Assembly: GCA_963576475.1 (NCBI GenBank)
Contig: OY754990.1
Span: forward strand, 9,344,921-9,408,920
DNA length: 64,000 nucleotides
DNA from: Molanna angustata
Lineage: Eukaryota; Arthropoda; Insecta; Trichoptera; Molannidae
Direction: 5' to 3'
Both the position numbers and the translations under genes were made by a program. Below are positions 51,126-62,846 of the stretch, piece after piece (position 1 is the stretch's first letter; every line of letters starts with the position of its first letter). Below the pieces are notes generated by a model, which saw only the letters and a program-made list of their open reading frames with translations, had not been told where the DNA came from and made no database searches.

Positions 51126-54100
51126 AAACTAAAAGAACGAAAGACTATCGCATATAGTGAAATGAACAAATACCTTGTACTATTATACTACTTAACAGTA
51201 GGTACCAAGAGATTAACACTATAATATTAAAAAAATGTAATGGCACTCCGACACAAGCATTGGATTAGTGTAGGGATCGGCAACCTGCGGCTCGCAAGCC
51301 ACATGCGGCTCTTAGGATGTGAAGCTGCGGCTCTTTAATATTAAATTTATCAATAAAATCATTTAAAAATCGCTCTGAATATAAACGAGGATAAGGCACT
51401 GATTATATCTCGTCACTTGTACTACAATTTATACATTTATTTTTGCAAAAAAGCAGTGTTATTAATCGAGTAATTTTTTGGAAAAGAGGTATTATTTAAA
51501 ACAAAAGTGGTGTTATTATTCTCTTTGTTTTTTTGGAAAAGGGATGTGATTTTGAAGAAAAGCAGTGTTGTTATTCGAGTTATTTTTTGGAAATAGGATA
51601 TTATTTTTGTAAAAAAGATATTCACGTATTTTTTGGAAAAAGGGTTATTTTTTTAGTAAAAAGAATGTTATTATTCGCGTTATTTTTTGGGAAAAGCGGT
51701 ATTATTTTGTAGAAAAGTGGTGTTATTATTCACGTTATTTGTTGGAAAAATGGTATTATTTTTGTAGAAAAACGGTGTTATTATTCGCGTTATTTTTTTG
51801 GAAAACGGGTATTTTTTTGTAGAAAAGCGATGTAATTATTCTCGTTACATTTTGGAAAAGGGTTCTTATTTTTGTAGAAAAACGGTGTTAGTATTCGCGT
51901 TATTTTTTTAAGGAGTCTAATTTTTGTAGAAATCAGAATTACTATTCGCGTTTTTTATTAGGAAAATTTGTGTTGTTTTTTAAGAAATGTTATTATTCGA
52001 GTTATTTTCAAGGAAAAGGCGTTTTATTTTTGTATATTTCTGGTGTTATTATTCGAGTTATTTTGTGTGAAAAGGATTTTTTTTATAGATTTAGCGACGT
52101 TATTTTAAGCGTTTTTTTTTTTGGAAATGAAGTATTATTTTTGTTGAAAAGTGGTGTTATTATTTTGGAAAAGGGGTGTTATTTTTGTAGAAATGAGGCA
52201 ACATTATTCGTGTAATTTTTTAGGAAAATGAGTATTATTTTTGGTATATTTGTGGTGTTATTTTCGCGTATTTTTTTGGAAAACGGGTATTGTTTTTGTA
52301 GATAAGCGATGTAATTATTCGTTTTACTTTTTGGAAAAGTGTTATTTTTTTTGTAGAAAAACGGTGTTAGTATTCGGGTTAATTTTTTTTAAAGGGGTCT
52401 ATTTTTTGTAGAAATCGGTGTTATTATTCGCGTTATTTAAAAGGAAAATGGGTGTTATTTTGATCGTTTTTTTCTTTTGAAATGAAGTATTGTTACTGTT
52501 GAAAAGTGGTGTTATTATTTTGGAAAAGGGGTGTTATTTTTGAAGAAAAGTGATGTTATGTTTTAAATTATTCTTAACGAAAGTGTGTGTTATCTTTTGG
52601 AAAAGGGGTGTTGTTTTTATAGAAAAGCGATGTTATAATTCTCATTAATTATTAGGAAAATAAGTGTTATTTTTGTAGAAAAGTAATGTTATTATACGCG
52701 TTATTTTTTTGGAAAAGGGGTAATAGTTTTGTAGAAAAGTGGTGTTATTTTTCACTTTATTCATTTGGAAAAGAGGTGTTTTTATTTGCGTTATTATTTA
52801 GGAAAAAGGGTATTATTTTGTAGAATAGTGGTGTTTTTATTCACGTTATTTGTTGGAAAAATGGTATTATTTTTGAAGAAAGGCGGTGTTATTATTCGCG
52901 TTATTTTTTTGGAAAACGGGTATTTTTTTTGTAGAATAGTGATGTTACTATTCTCGTTACTTTTTGGAAAAGGGTTCTTATTTTTGTAGAAAAACGATGT
53001 TAGTATTCGCGTTAATTTTATTTAAGGAGTCTAATTTTTGTAGAAATCAGAAGTATTATTCGCGTTGTTTATTAGGAAAATGTGTGTTGTTTTTTAAGAA
53101 AAGAAATGTTATTATTCGAGTAACTTTCAAGGAAGAGGCGTTTTATTTTTGTATATTTCTGGTGTTATTATTCGAGTTATTTTGTGTAAAAGGGATTTCT
53201 TTTTATAGAATAGCGACGTTATTTTAAGCGTTATTTTTTGGAAATGAAGTTTTATTTTTGTTGAAAAGTGGTGTTTTTATTTTGGAAAAGGGGTGTTATT
53301 TTTGTAGAAATGAGGTTACATTATTCGTGTAATTTTTTAGGAAAAGGAGTATTATTTTTTATTTATTTGTGGTGTTTTTATTCGCGTTATTTTGTGGAAA
53401 TGGATGTTATTTTTGTAGAGGAGCGATGTTATTTGAGGCGTTTTTTTTGGAAATGAAGTATTATTTTTGTTGATAAGTGGTGTTATTATTTTGGAAAAGG
53501 GGTGTTATTTTTGTAGAAATGAGGTTACATTATTCGCGTAACTTTTTAGGAAAAGAAGTTCTATTTTTTGGAAAATGTGTATTATTTTTGTATAAAAGAG
53601 GTGTTATATTTCGCGATATTTTTTTGAAAAAATTGTATTTTTTTGTAAAAAAGTGGTGTTATTATTCACTTTATTCATTTGGATAAGTGGTGTTTTTATT
53701 TGCGTATTTATTTAGGAAAAAGGGTATTATTTTGAAGAAAAGTGGTGTTATTTTCGCGTATTTTTTTGGAAAACGGGTATTGTTTTTGTAGATAAGCGAT
53801 GTAATTATTCGTTTTACTTTTTGGAAAAGTGTTATTTTTTTTGTAGAAAAACGGTGTTAGTATTCGGGTTAATTTTTTTTAAAGGGGTCTATTTTTTGTA
53901 GAAATCGGTGTTATTATTCGCGTTATTTAAAAGGAAAATGGGTGTTATTTTGATCGTTTTTTTCTTTTGAAATGAAGTATTATTACTGTTGAAAAGTGGT
54001 GTTATTATTTTGGAAAAGGGGTGTTATTTTTGAAGAAAAGTGATGTTTAGTTTTAAATTATTCTTAACGAAAGTGTGTGTTATCTTTTGGAAAAGGGGTG

Positions 54101-56644
54101 TTGTTTTTGTAGAAAATCGATGTTATAATTCTCATTAATTATTAGGAAAATAAGTGTTATTTTTGTAGAAAAGTAATGTTATAATACGCGTTATTTTTTT
54201 GGAAAAGGGGTAATATTTTTGTAGAAAAGTGGTGTTATTATTCACTTTATTCATTTGGAAAAGAGGTGTTTTTATTTGCGTTATAATTTAGGAAAAAGGT
54301 ATTATTTTGTAGAAAAGTGGTGTTATTATTCGCGTTATTTTTTTGGAAAACGGGTTTTTTTTTGTAGAAAAGCGATGCTATTATTCTCGTTACTTTTTGG
54401 AAAAGGGTTCTTATTTTTGTAGTAAAACAGTGTTAGTATTCGCGTTAGTATTTTTAAGGAGTCTAATTTTTGTAGAAATCAGAATTACTATTCGCGTTGT
54501 TTTTTAGGAAAATGTTTGTTGTTTTTTAAGAAAAGAAATGTTATTATTCTAGTTATTTTCAAGGAAAAGGCGTTCAATTTTTGTATATTTCTGGTGTTAT
54601 TATTCGAATTATTTTGTATAAAAGGGATTTCTTTTTATAGAATAGCGACGTTATTTTAATCGTTTTTTTTGGAAATGAATTATTATTTTTGTTGAAAAGT
54701 GGTGTTATTATTTTGGAATAGGGGTGTTATTTTTGTAGAAATGAGGTTACATTATTCGTGTAATTTTTCAGGAAAAGGAATATTATTTTTTGTTTATTTG
54801 TGGTGTTTTTATTCGCGTTATTTTGTGTAAATGGATGTTATTTTTGTAGAGGAGCGATGTTATTTTAAGCGTTTTTTTAGAAATGAAATATTATTTTTGT
54901 TGATAAGTGGTGTTAAAATTTTGGAAAAGGGGTGTTATTTTCGCGTATTTTTTTGGAAAACGGGTATTGTTTTTGTAGATAAGCGATGTAATTATTCGTT
55001 TTAATTTTTGGAAAAGGGATATTTTTTTTGTAGAAAAACGGTGTTAGTTTTTGCGTTATTTTTTTTAAAGGGGTCTATTTTTTTTTGAAATCGGTTTTAT
55101 TATTCGCGTTATTTATAAGTTAAATGGATGTTATTTTGAGCGTTTTTTTCTTTTGAAATGAAGTATTATTACTGTTGAAAAGTGGTGTTATTATTTTGGA
55201 AAAGGGGTGTTATTTTTGAAGAAAAGTGATGTTATGTTTTAAATTATTCTTAACGAAAGAACGAAAGTGAGTGTTATCTTTTGGAAAAGGGGTGTTGTTT
55301 TTGTAGAAAAGCGATGTTATAATTCTCGTTAATTAAATGGAAAATAAGTGTTATTTTTGTAGAAAAGTTTTATTATACGCGTTATATTTTTGGAAAAGGG
55401 GTAAAAGTTTTGTAGAAAAGTGGTGTTATTATTCACTTTATTCATTTGGAAAAGAGGTGTTTTTATTTGCGTTATTATTTAGGAAAAAGGTATTATTTTG
55501 TAGAAAAGTGGTGTTATTATTCACGCTATTTTTTTGGAAAACGGGTTTTTTTTGTAGAAAAGCGATGCTATTATTCTCGTTACTTTTTGGAAAAGGGTTC
55601 TTATTTTTGTAGAAAAACAGTGTTAGTATTCGCGTTAGTATTTTTAAGGAGTCTAATTTTTGTAGAAATCAGAATTACTATTCGCGTTGTTTTTTAGGAA
55701 AATGTTTGTTGTTTTTTAAGAAAAGAAATGTTATTATTCTAGTTATTTTCAAGGAAAAGGCGTTCAATTTTTGTATATTTCTGGTGTTATTATTCGAGTT
55801 ATTTTGTGTAAAAGGGATTTCTTTTTATAGAATAGCGACGTTATTTTAATCGTTTTTTTGGAAATGAAGTATTATTTTGTTGAAAAGTGGTGTTATTATT
55901 ATGGAATAGGGGTGTTATTTTTGTAGAAATGAGGTTACATTATTCGTGTAATTTTTTAGGAAAAGGAATATTATTTTTTGTTTATTTGTGGTGTTTTTAT
56001 TCGCGTTATTTTGTGGAAATGGATGTTATTTTTGTAGAGGAGCGATGTTATTTTAAGCGTTTTTTTTGGAAATGAAGTATTATTTTTGTTGATAAGTGGT
56101 GTTATTATTTTGGAAAAGGGGTGTTATTTTTGTATAAAAGAGGTGTTATTATTCGCGATATTTTTTTGTAAAAATTGTATTTTTTTGTAAAAAAGTGGTG
56201 TTATTATTCACTTTATTCATTTGGATTAGTGGTGTTTTTATTTGCGCATTTATTTAGGAAAAAGGGTATTATTTTGTAGAAAAGTGGTGTTATTTCGCGT
56301 ATTTTTTTGGAAAACGGGTATTGTTTTTGTAGAATAGCGATGTAATTATTCGTTTTACTTTTTGGAAAAGGGATATTTTTTTTGTAGAAAAACGGTGTTA
56401 GTATTCGGGTTAATTTTTTTTAAAGGGGTCTATTTTTGTCGAAATCGGTGTTATTATTCGCGTTATTTATAAGGAAAATGGGTGTTATTTTGAGGGTTTT
56501 TTTCTTTTGAAACGAAGTATTATTACTGTTGAAAAGTGGTGTTATTATTTTGGAAAAGGGGTGTTATTTTTGTGGAAAAGTGATGTTATGTTTTAAATTA
56601 TTCTTAACGAAAGTGAGTGTTAAGCGAGGTGAAAAGCGATGTTA

Positions 56645-56990
56645 TAAAAAAATGGCTGATTTCCTCAGGCAGGCTCTATGCTGAGGGGGTTGTCCATCCT
56701 TAACATCTGACTTATTCACTTTATTCCTATATTTCCTTTCTTCTTAATCATTTCTTTATTTAATCTAAAACTGTACATCTTACTCTTTTGTAATTATTTT
56801 CTTATAACTACTTGATTGTAACATTTGTGCACTTTATATATTTTGTATCCTCTATATGTAAATAATTTGTATACCTTATTGTGTAAAAGTAACAGCCCCA
56901 GAACAGGTTTTGCCTAGTGGGGCGTTACTTACTTAACCTACATAATGTAAAAATGTCTTTGTATTAACAATAAATAAATAAATAAATAAC
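56645..56990 (+). mobile_element. Non-LTR 3' UTR nested in the satellite
   Basis: The satellite breaks after GCGATGTTATAA. The insert carries AACAGCCCCAGAACAGGTTT and GCCTAGTGGGGCGTTACTTA (hairpin GCCCC/GGGGC) and ends AATAAATAAATAAATAA. The repeat then resumes with TAATAATTCTCGTTAATTAT. No reading frame is left. Confidence 0.85.
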
Positions 56991-58568
56991 TAATAATTCT
57001 CGTTAATTATTAGGAAAATAAGTGTTATTTTTGTAGAAAAGTAATGTTATTATACGCGTTATTTTTTGGAAAAGGGGTCATATTTTTGTAGAAAAGTGGT
57101 GTTATTATTCACTTTATTCATTTGGAAAAGAGGTGTTTTTATTTGCGTTATTATTTAGGAAAAAGGGTATTATTTTGTAGAATAGTGGTGTTATTATTCA
57201 CGTTATTTGTTGGAAAAATGGTATTATTTTTGTAGAAAGGCGGTGTTATTATTAGCGTTATTTTTTTGGAAAACGGGTATTTTTTTGTAGAAAAGCGATG
57301 TTATTATTCTCGTTACTTGTTGGAAAAGGGTTCTTATTTTTGTAGAAAAACGATGTTAGTATTCGCGATAATTTTATTTAAGGAGTCTAATTTTTGTAGA
57401 AATCAGAATTATTATTCGCGTTGTTTATTAGGAAAATGTGTGTTGTTTTTTAAGAAAAGAAATGTTATTATTCGAGTTATTTTCAAGGAAAAGGCGTTTT
57501 ATTTTTGTATATTTCTGGTGTTATTATTCGAGTTATTTTGTTTTAAAGGTTTTTTTTATAGATTTAGCGACGTTATTTTAAGCGTTTATTTTTGGAAATG
57601 AAGTATTATTTTTGTTGAAAAGTGGTGTTATTATTTTGGAAAAGGGGTGTTATTTTTTTAGAAATGAGGTTACATTATTCGAGTAATTTTTTAGAAAAAG
57701 GAGTATTATTGTTTGTATATTGTTTGTATTATTCGCGTTATTTTGTGGAAATGGATGTTATTTTTGTAGAAAAGCGATGTTATTTTAAGCTTTTTTTTAA
57801 ATGAAGTATTATTTTTGTTGATAAGTGGTCATTATTTTAGAAAAGGGGTGTTTTTTTTGTAGAAATGAGGTTACATTATTCGCGTTACTTTTTACGAAAA
57901 GTAGTTCTATTTTTTGGAAAAGTTGTATTATTTTTGTATAAAAGAGGTGTTATTATTCGCGTTATTTTTAAGGAAAATGGGCGTTGTTTTTGTTGATAAG
58001 TAATGTTATTTTTACGTATTTTTTTAGAAAAATGAGTTTTATTTTTTAGGAGTAGGGGTGTATGTTTGTAGAAATGCGGTTTTATTATTAGCGTTATTTT
58101 TTAGGAAAAGGATTGTTATTTTTATAGAGAAGAGGTGTTTTTATTTGCGTTATTTTTTGGAATAGTATTTTTTTGTTAAAAAGTGGTGTTTTTATTCACT
58201 TTATTTATTTGGTATAGGGATGATTTTTAGTAGAAAATCGGTGTTATTATTCGCTTTATTTTTTTGGATAAGTGTTATTATTTTGGTAGAAAAGTGGTGT
58301 TATTATTTACGTTATTTTTTTGAAAAAGGGGTGTTAATTTTGTAGATTAGTGGTATTTTTACTCACCTAATTTTTAAATAAAATTGGTATTATTTTTGTA
58401 GAAAAGCGGTGTTATTATTCTCGTTATTTTTTGGAAAAGACGTATTATTTTTGTAGAAAAACGGTGTTATAACTCGCGTTATGTTTTATGAAAATTGATG
58501 TTATTTTTGTAGAAAAGCAATTTTATTATTCGCGTTATTTTTTGCATAAGGAATAATATTTTTGTATG

Positions 58569-58648
58569 TGGTGTTATTATTTAGTTGCTGGAGGCCAAGG
58601 CTCGATATGGGCTGTAGAGCCATTGAAGAAGAATTGGTGTTATTATTT
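58569..58648 (+). mobile_element. 52-bp RTE family Q insertion with 14-bp TSD
   Basis: TGGTGTTATTATTT occurs at 58,569-58,582 and 58,635-58,648. Between lies GAGGCCAAGGCTCGATATGG then GCTGTAGAGCCATTGAAGAA, the extreme 3' end of family Q. It is a minimal, strongly truncated retrotransposition product inside the satellite. Confidence 0.88.
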
Positions 58649-58847
58649 GCGTTATTTTTTTGAAAAAGGGTAGGTACTGTTTTCTTATTGTTTTTTTGGT
58701 AGGTTTTTGTTATCAAATAACTTTATTTATGTGAGTACTATTTTTTTTTGGCAAGAATAAAAATTATGGCTCTTTAAAAACTTTGAAATTTTGTATTATT
58801 ATTTTTGACTCTTCCGACTCAAAAGGTTGCCGACCCCTGGCCTAGTG

Positions 58848-59111
58848 GAGTGTCTTATCCAAACACCATTTGCAAAACATAAACACTATAATGAATAATT
58901 GAAGAGAAAAAAAAAACCCAACAGTATAACTTCAATACACACAGCCTTTAGTTAGTGGAGGCATACATGCGATTCTAATATAACACTTAATATGTTGTTT
59001 TTATATTTTATTTGTTGATTATTATATGTACCTATATATATATTTTTTTATTGTGTTTTTAATATTTAATGATATATGTTATATTGTACTGGATTTGTAA
59101 TAAATAATTTT
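58848..59111 (+). mobile_element. Non-LTR 3' UTR and tail, right part
   Basis: AT-rich sequence ending GTACTGGATTTGTAATAAAT and AATTTTTTTTG runs directly into the right half of repeat W. It is most simply the 3' end of the LINE whose C-terminus is at 50,575-50,770. Confidence 0.5.
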
Positions 59112-59525
59112 TTTTGTGTCATGTCGCCGTGATGTCGCCTAACCAAACATTTCAATTGATCTGCACTGAAATTCTTTGGTTTTCAATTTCAACATAACGC
59201 AACACATGTAAATAATCCATTTTTATTTGTTTCCTAAAACAACTGATGTTTTCAATTTAACTCAAATATCCCGGACTGCTGTAAAAATAACTAGTACGCT
59301 TCCAATTAGGTGTGGAATAAAATTCTGAACGTTTTGACAGTTGATTCCACTAAAATGTGATTATAGAATAGGGAATTGAATTAATTCGTGGCTGACTTAA
59401 AGTATGAACATTCCTAAATAGGAACGTTCCTATTTCAGCGTTATAGAATATCAACTTGGACTAAATGGAATAGGAAATCACCTATTTTAGCCGGAATGTT
59501 CTTAAAAAGTTATAAAATCGGACGT
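59112..59525 (+). repeat. Repeat W, right half
   Basis: GTCATGTCGCCGTGATGTCG, GAACGTTTTGACAGTTGATT and ATCACCTATTTTAGCCGGAA match 17,665-18,005. A 20-bp perfect palindrome AAATAGGAACGTTCCTATTT is at 59,416-59,435. Confidence 0.8.
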
Positions 59526-59732
59526 TTTTTCTTGTCAGCGCTAAAGAATACAGCGCGGCTGCTCGAAACAGCTCCTTCACGATCCTAATCCTCGTCCACT
59601 CTCTTGCCAACACCCTATTTTTACTTCGATTTTTCGAAATACCGTGATGGTATGGATAAGAATACATTTGAAATAGCTTTGATAGGTCATATTTTTAGAA
59701 ATACATGATCCTTTAAGTTGTATTTTCATTAT

Positions 59733-59955
59733 TTATTTATTTATTATACGGCATTAGCATTTTACAAAGAATCAAGAATCAGTGCATGTTAATAAAGTTT
59801 GTATAGGTATAAAAGATAAGATAGAAAAGAAAAGTTATACAAAAAAAATCAAGAATATACATGAAATGAAATTAAGATTTTAAAATTAATCAAAAGCATG
59901 TAAGAGTTTACAAATAATGCACGACTTACATAAAAAATAAGTTAAAAATTATTTT
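59733..59955 (-). mobile_element. Non-LTR 3' end (family K tail), minus strand
   Basis: The minus strand reads AAATGCTAATGCCGTATAAT and AAATAAATAAATAATG, matching the K tails at 35,026 and 49,708. Upstream sequence has no coding motif. Confidence 0.5.
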
Positions 59956-59959
59956 TATT

Positions 59960-61217
59960 ACTAGTTGCATGTAACACATGAGATCCAACTGTTGATAGCG
60001 ATATTATGTATGGTATAGTGAAGAATAAGTACCAAACTATAACCAAAAATCCAAATTATTGAATATTTGAAGATATTTTGTTTTCTATACAACACATGTA
60101 GTATGTCAAGATAGGACAGTATGGAGGTCAGTCCTTTTTTCTACCCAGACTTTGAACCCAGCATGATGGTATGCATGTATGTTTGGAGATTAAGTATCAA
60201 ATTATTAAGTCTTCTTACATATTGTGTATAGGCGACTGCAATACAAATTGTATGAAGCAATGTCGTCACTTTTTTAAATTTTTATAAAAATTGTTAAAAC
60301 TTTTGAGATGTACTTCTACAATGATAATATTTTTTATAGAAAATTAAATTATCTAGTTTAGGTTTTTCGGCTTTTTTCAATATTTTTAAAAACTTTCGAA
60401 ATGTAGGCAGTTAATCACAAAAAAATATCATAAAAAAATAGTTTTCTTAGTAAAAAAATTTTGTAATTTTTTTGAAAAAATCAATTTGAGATTTTATATT
60501 TGTCTATATTTATACCAATTTTCGGTCTTTCAGCTTTTATGGTTTCTAAGATACATAGAAATATAAAGTAAAAATTCAAAAGTTGATAACCCCTGACTGA
60601 AACAAAGATTCAATATTCTGAGTATGAAAGTTTTGTAGGCCTATAACTGTTTATACATTCTGAAAATTTGAGCTCTGTATATTGAGCGGATCAAAATTTA
60701 TAGGGGGGGGGGACACACAGACACACGAAATGTTCTATTCCGAATTCTGAGTAAATCCGTATATAGAACATATATGCTGCGAAGCCTCTTCTTCTTCAAT
60801 GGCGCTACAGCCCATATCGAGCCTTGCCCTCCGTCAGTCTTCGCCTCCAGCTTTTCCTTTCTTCTGCAGCAACTCTCCAACTGCCCGGTACTTGCAGTAG
60901 TTGGGAAGCATCCCTTCCAACTTCGTCCTCCCATCGCAGCCGCCGTCTTCCAACCTTTCGTCTTCCACCTGGATGTCCACACAGAACTTTCTTTGGTATT
61001 CGCTGTGGTGGCATTCTCTGTACATGTCCGGCCCATCTCAATCTGTACATGTCCGGTCCATCTCGCTGCGAAGCCTCTAAGTTGGTGGTTTTTGACTTCA
61101 AATTTGGAAAAACCGTGATAAATATAGACCCTACATACAAATCTCGCGTATCCTGGCTTGAAACTTTGTCGATATGTTCAAGAGAACAAAGTTCTCTTGA
61201 ACAAATCGACAGTTGGA
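59960..61217 (+). mobile_element. Family H (DINE/HINE-like) copy H5 with nested Q
   Basis: It begins ACTAGTTGCATGTAACACAT and GATCCAACTGTTGATAGC, and ends in hairpin GTCGATATGTTCAAGAGAAC / GTTCTCTTGAACAAATCGAC and AGTTGGA. Blocks GATAACCCCTGACTGAAACA and GGGGGGACACACAGACACAC are as in H3. A Q element splits it at GCTGCGAAGCCTCT. Confidence 0.85.
60776..61078 (-). mobile_element. RTE-type family Q insertion with 14-bp TSD
   Basis: GCTGCGAAGCCTCT occurs at 60,776-60,789 and 61,065-61,078. The minus-strand insert reads LRWAGHVQRMPPQRIPKKVL, GGRRKVGRRRLRWEDEVGRD, ASQLLQVPGSWRVAAEERK and SWRRRLTEGKARYGL, then GCCATTGAAGAAGAAGA. At its 5' edge CTGTACATGTCCGGCCCATC is followed by a nearly identical second copy. 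Confidence 0.95.
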
Positions 61218-61915
61218 TAATTTTATGTCAAAACATACAATATCCTATTATGACTTTTGCAGTATTAATATGGTGAATCAACTAACCCAATAGTAATGTT
61301 GACTGTGGTAGTTACAACAATGTTGTTCGAACTTTCGATTGAATATTAAAATTGATTTATTTATGACATCTTTTGTTGTAGAAGTAATTAAAAAGTAAAA
61401 ATAATTTAAACAAATTAATAACTTACTTTCTCATAAACTGCCATATCCGACAAGTTTTTTTGGAAGAATAATATTTCTATACGCTGAAAGTAGCAGATCA
61501 TCTGTTTTAATGTGGAATCAGCGTGTTTTATAATTTGAAATATGTTTGTCTATAACATAGAATAATAAAAACATAGAATACTCTTTAGCCTGCAGTAAAC
61601 GCGAATGCCTGGTCAACATTTTGCTACGAGTTAATTTGGTCAACATTTTGCTACGAGCATTCAGTAATCATTTGGCCGTATGCGTGATACGTTCTCCAAA
61701 TAGGGAATTTTTTAACTGCTTGCAAAATTATTTACTCAGTCATAACGAGTAGTACTATACGAACAATGTCTACCAGCAAAGTCATACATATATTGACACC
61801 AGTCGGCCAATAAAACGGCTTCACTTTTTCAGCGAGGTATTGTATGGGAATATGAGTATTCTATAGTTTTATTATTATTGTATGGTCTATAACTGGCTTA
61901 TTTAAATGTAATCTC
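61218..61915. other. Spacer with one 27-bp tandem duplication
   Basis: GGTCAACATTTTGCTACGAG occurs at 61,611 and 61,638. Nothing else was recognised. Confidence 0.5.
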
Positions 61916-62846
61916 TACTGTACTATGTTATGTTAGTTTGGGCCTAGGTTGCGGCTCTAAGGGCCTAGGCAGTAAAGGCGGGGTTGGGCGGCCGACGCTG
62001 TTGCGCCCTCGTCAATTCTGTACTTAGAGAAGAGCAGGACGAACGCCTTTAGTCTCGCTCGGCAGTGACTCGTCAACTGTGGCGAATGTTGTTGTGTGGT
62101 TCGGGCACACCGCCGGCGCAGACGTCGGGTCAGACATCCTGTGTTGACAAATAGACGTCATATCTGACAGGTGATGATTGCGTCGGATGCCCCCGGTGTT
62201 AGCCCGCGGAACCTTCGGACGCCAACACGAGGACCGATGCGTCGGGATATAAGTCTAGGTTGCGGCTCTAAGGGCCCAGGCAGTAAAGGCGGGGGTGGGC
62301 GGCCGACGCTGTTGTGCCCTCGTCATTCTATACTTAGAGAAGAGCAGGACGGACGCCTCTAGTCTCGCTCGGCAGTTACTCGTCAACTGTGGCGAATGTT
62401 GTTGTGTGGTTCGGGCACACCGCCGGCGCAGACGTCGGGTCAGATATCCTGTGTTGACAACGAGACGTCAAATCTGACAGGTGATGATTGCGTCGGATGC
62501 CCCCGGTGTTAGCCCGCGGAACCTTCGGACGCCAACACGAGGACCGAGGGGTCAGGGTACAAGCCCCTCCGACTTGAAACGGAGTGTACTTAGCGGCCGA
62601 TTTCGAGACCAATCGGAGGCCCTGACGTGTGTGGTTGGATTCTCGGGGGCAGTGGTTGAACCCGATGGATGGTGGATATTTTGTGTTTGTCCGATGTTGC
62701 GGCTGCGTCCGGTGGTGAACAGGGCCAATGAGCTCTATAGCGTCGCCGGCGTGGAAGTGGATCGCGATCTCCCTCGATGTACTATGTTAGTATAATACAA
62801 TGCAGTTGACAATAAATAAAATAAAATAAAAAAGTCTAATTTACAA
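61916..62846 (+). mobile_element. GC-rich non-LTR 3' region (candidate) with 311-bp duplication
   Basis: This island is far richer in G+C than its surroundings and ends in an AATAAATAAAATAAAATAAA tail (62,811-62,830), suggesting the 3' end of a GC-rich LINE such as an R1-type. A 311-base unit (CTAGGTTGCGGCTCTAAGGG, CGAATGTTGTTGTGTGGTTC, TTAGCCCGCGGAACCTTCGG) occupies 61,944-62,254 and is repeated to about 62,550 with few differences. No long open frame or reverse transcriptase motif is present. Confidence 0.55.

Larger units (their letters stand above)
51445..58740 (+). repeat. Strand-asymmetric minisatellite with higher-order repeats
   Basis: The ground unit is roughly 55 bases, made of two related halves: GGAAAAGGGGTGTTATTTTT and GTAGAAAAGCGGTGTTATTA, then TTCGCGTTATTTTTT. 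Halves vary in length. A larger block recurs: GGAGTCTAATTTTTGTAGAA at about 51,912, 53,029, 54,461, 55,659 and 57,386, and TTTTCGCGTATTTTTTTGGA at 52,261, 53,751, 54,938 and about 56,293. The higher-order period is therefore about 1.1-1.5 kb. The plus strand is rich in T and G and nearly free of C except in CG steps. Many short open frames (MEKRCFYLRYYLGK-like) merely translate the repeat. Confidence 0.95.
51271..58839. mobile_element. Giant hAT-type non-autonomous element filled with satellite
   Basis: The left terminus TAGGGATCGGCAACCTGCGG and the complement of the right terminus, CAGGGGTCGGCAACCT, match at 14 of 16 positions and have the CAGGGGTCGGCAACC form typical of animal hAT elements. 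GCGGCTCTT subterminal motifs occur at the left (51,306 and 51,331), and TGGCTCTTTAAAAA lies near the right end. The 8 bases outside, GATTAGTG (51,263-51,270) and GCCTAGTG (58,840-58,847), match at 6 of 8, the TSD length expected for hAT. The interior has no transposase, only minisatellite plus two later insertions. Confidence 0.75.

Noticed and set aside
50824..51157. A 110-residue protein gene (MEQQSLRHIAMKRY...)
   Set aside because: It overlaps a TATA-containing LTR-like block in which alternative frames are equally open; no domain is recognisable.
52765..57804. Many plus-strand frames rich in F, Y, K and R
   Set aside because: They translate the minisatellite; stops and frames drift with unit length and no motif is present.
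62171..62795. Protein-coding genes in the GC-rich island
   Set aside because: Open frames are short, occur in several phases as expected for GC-rich DNA, and one starts at the same motif in both tandem units.
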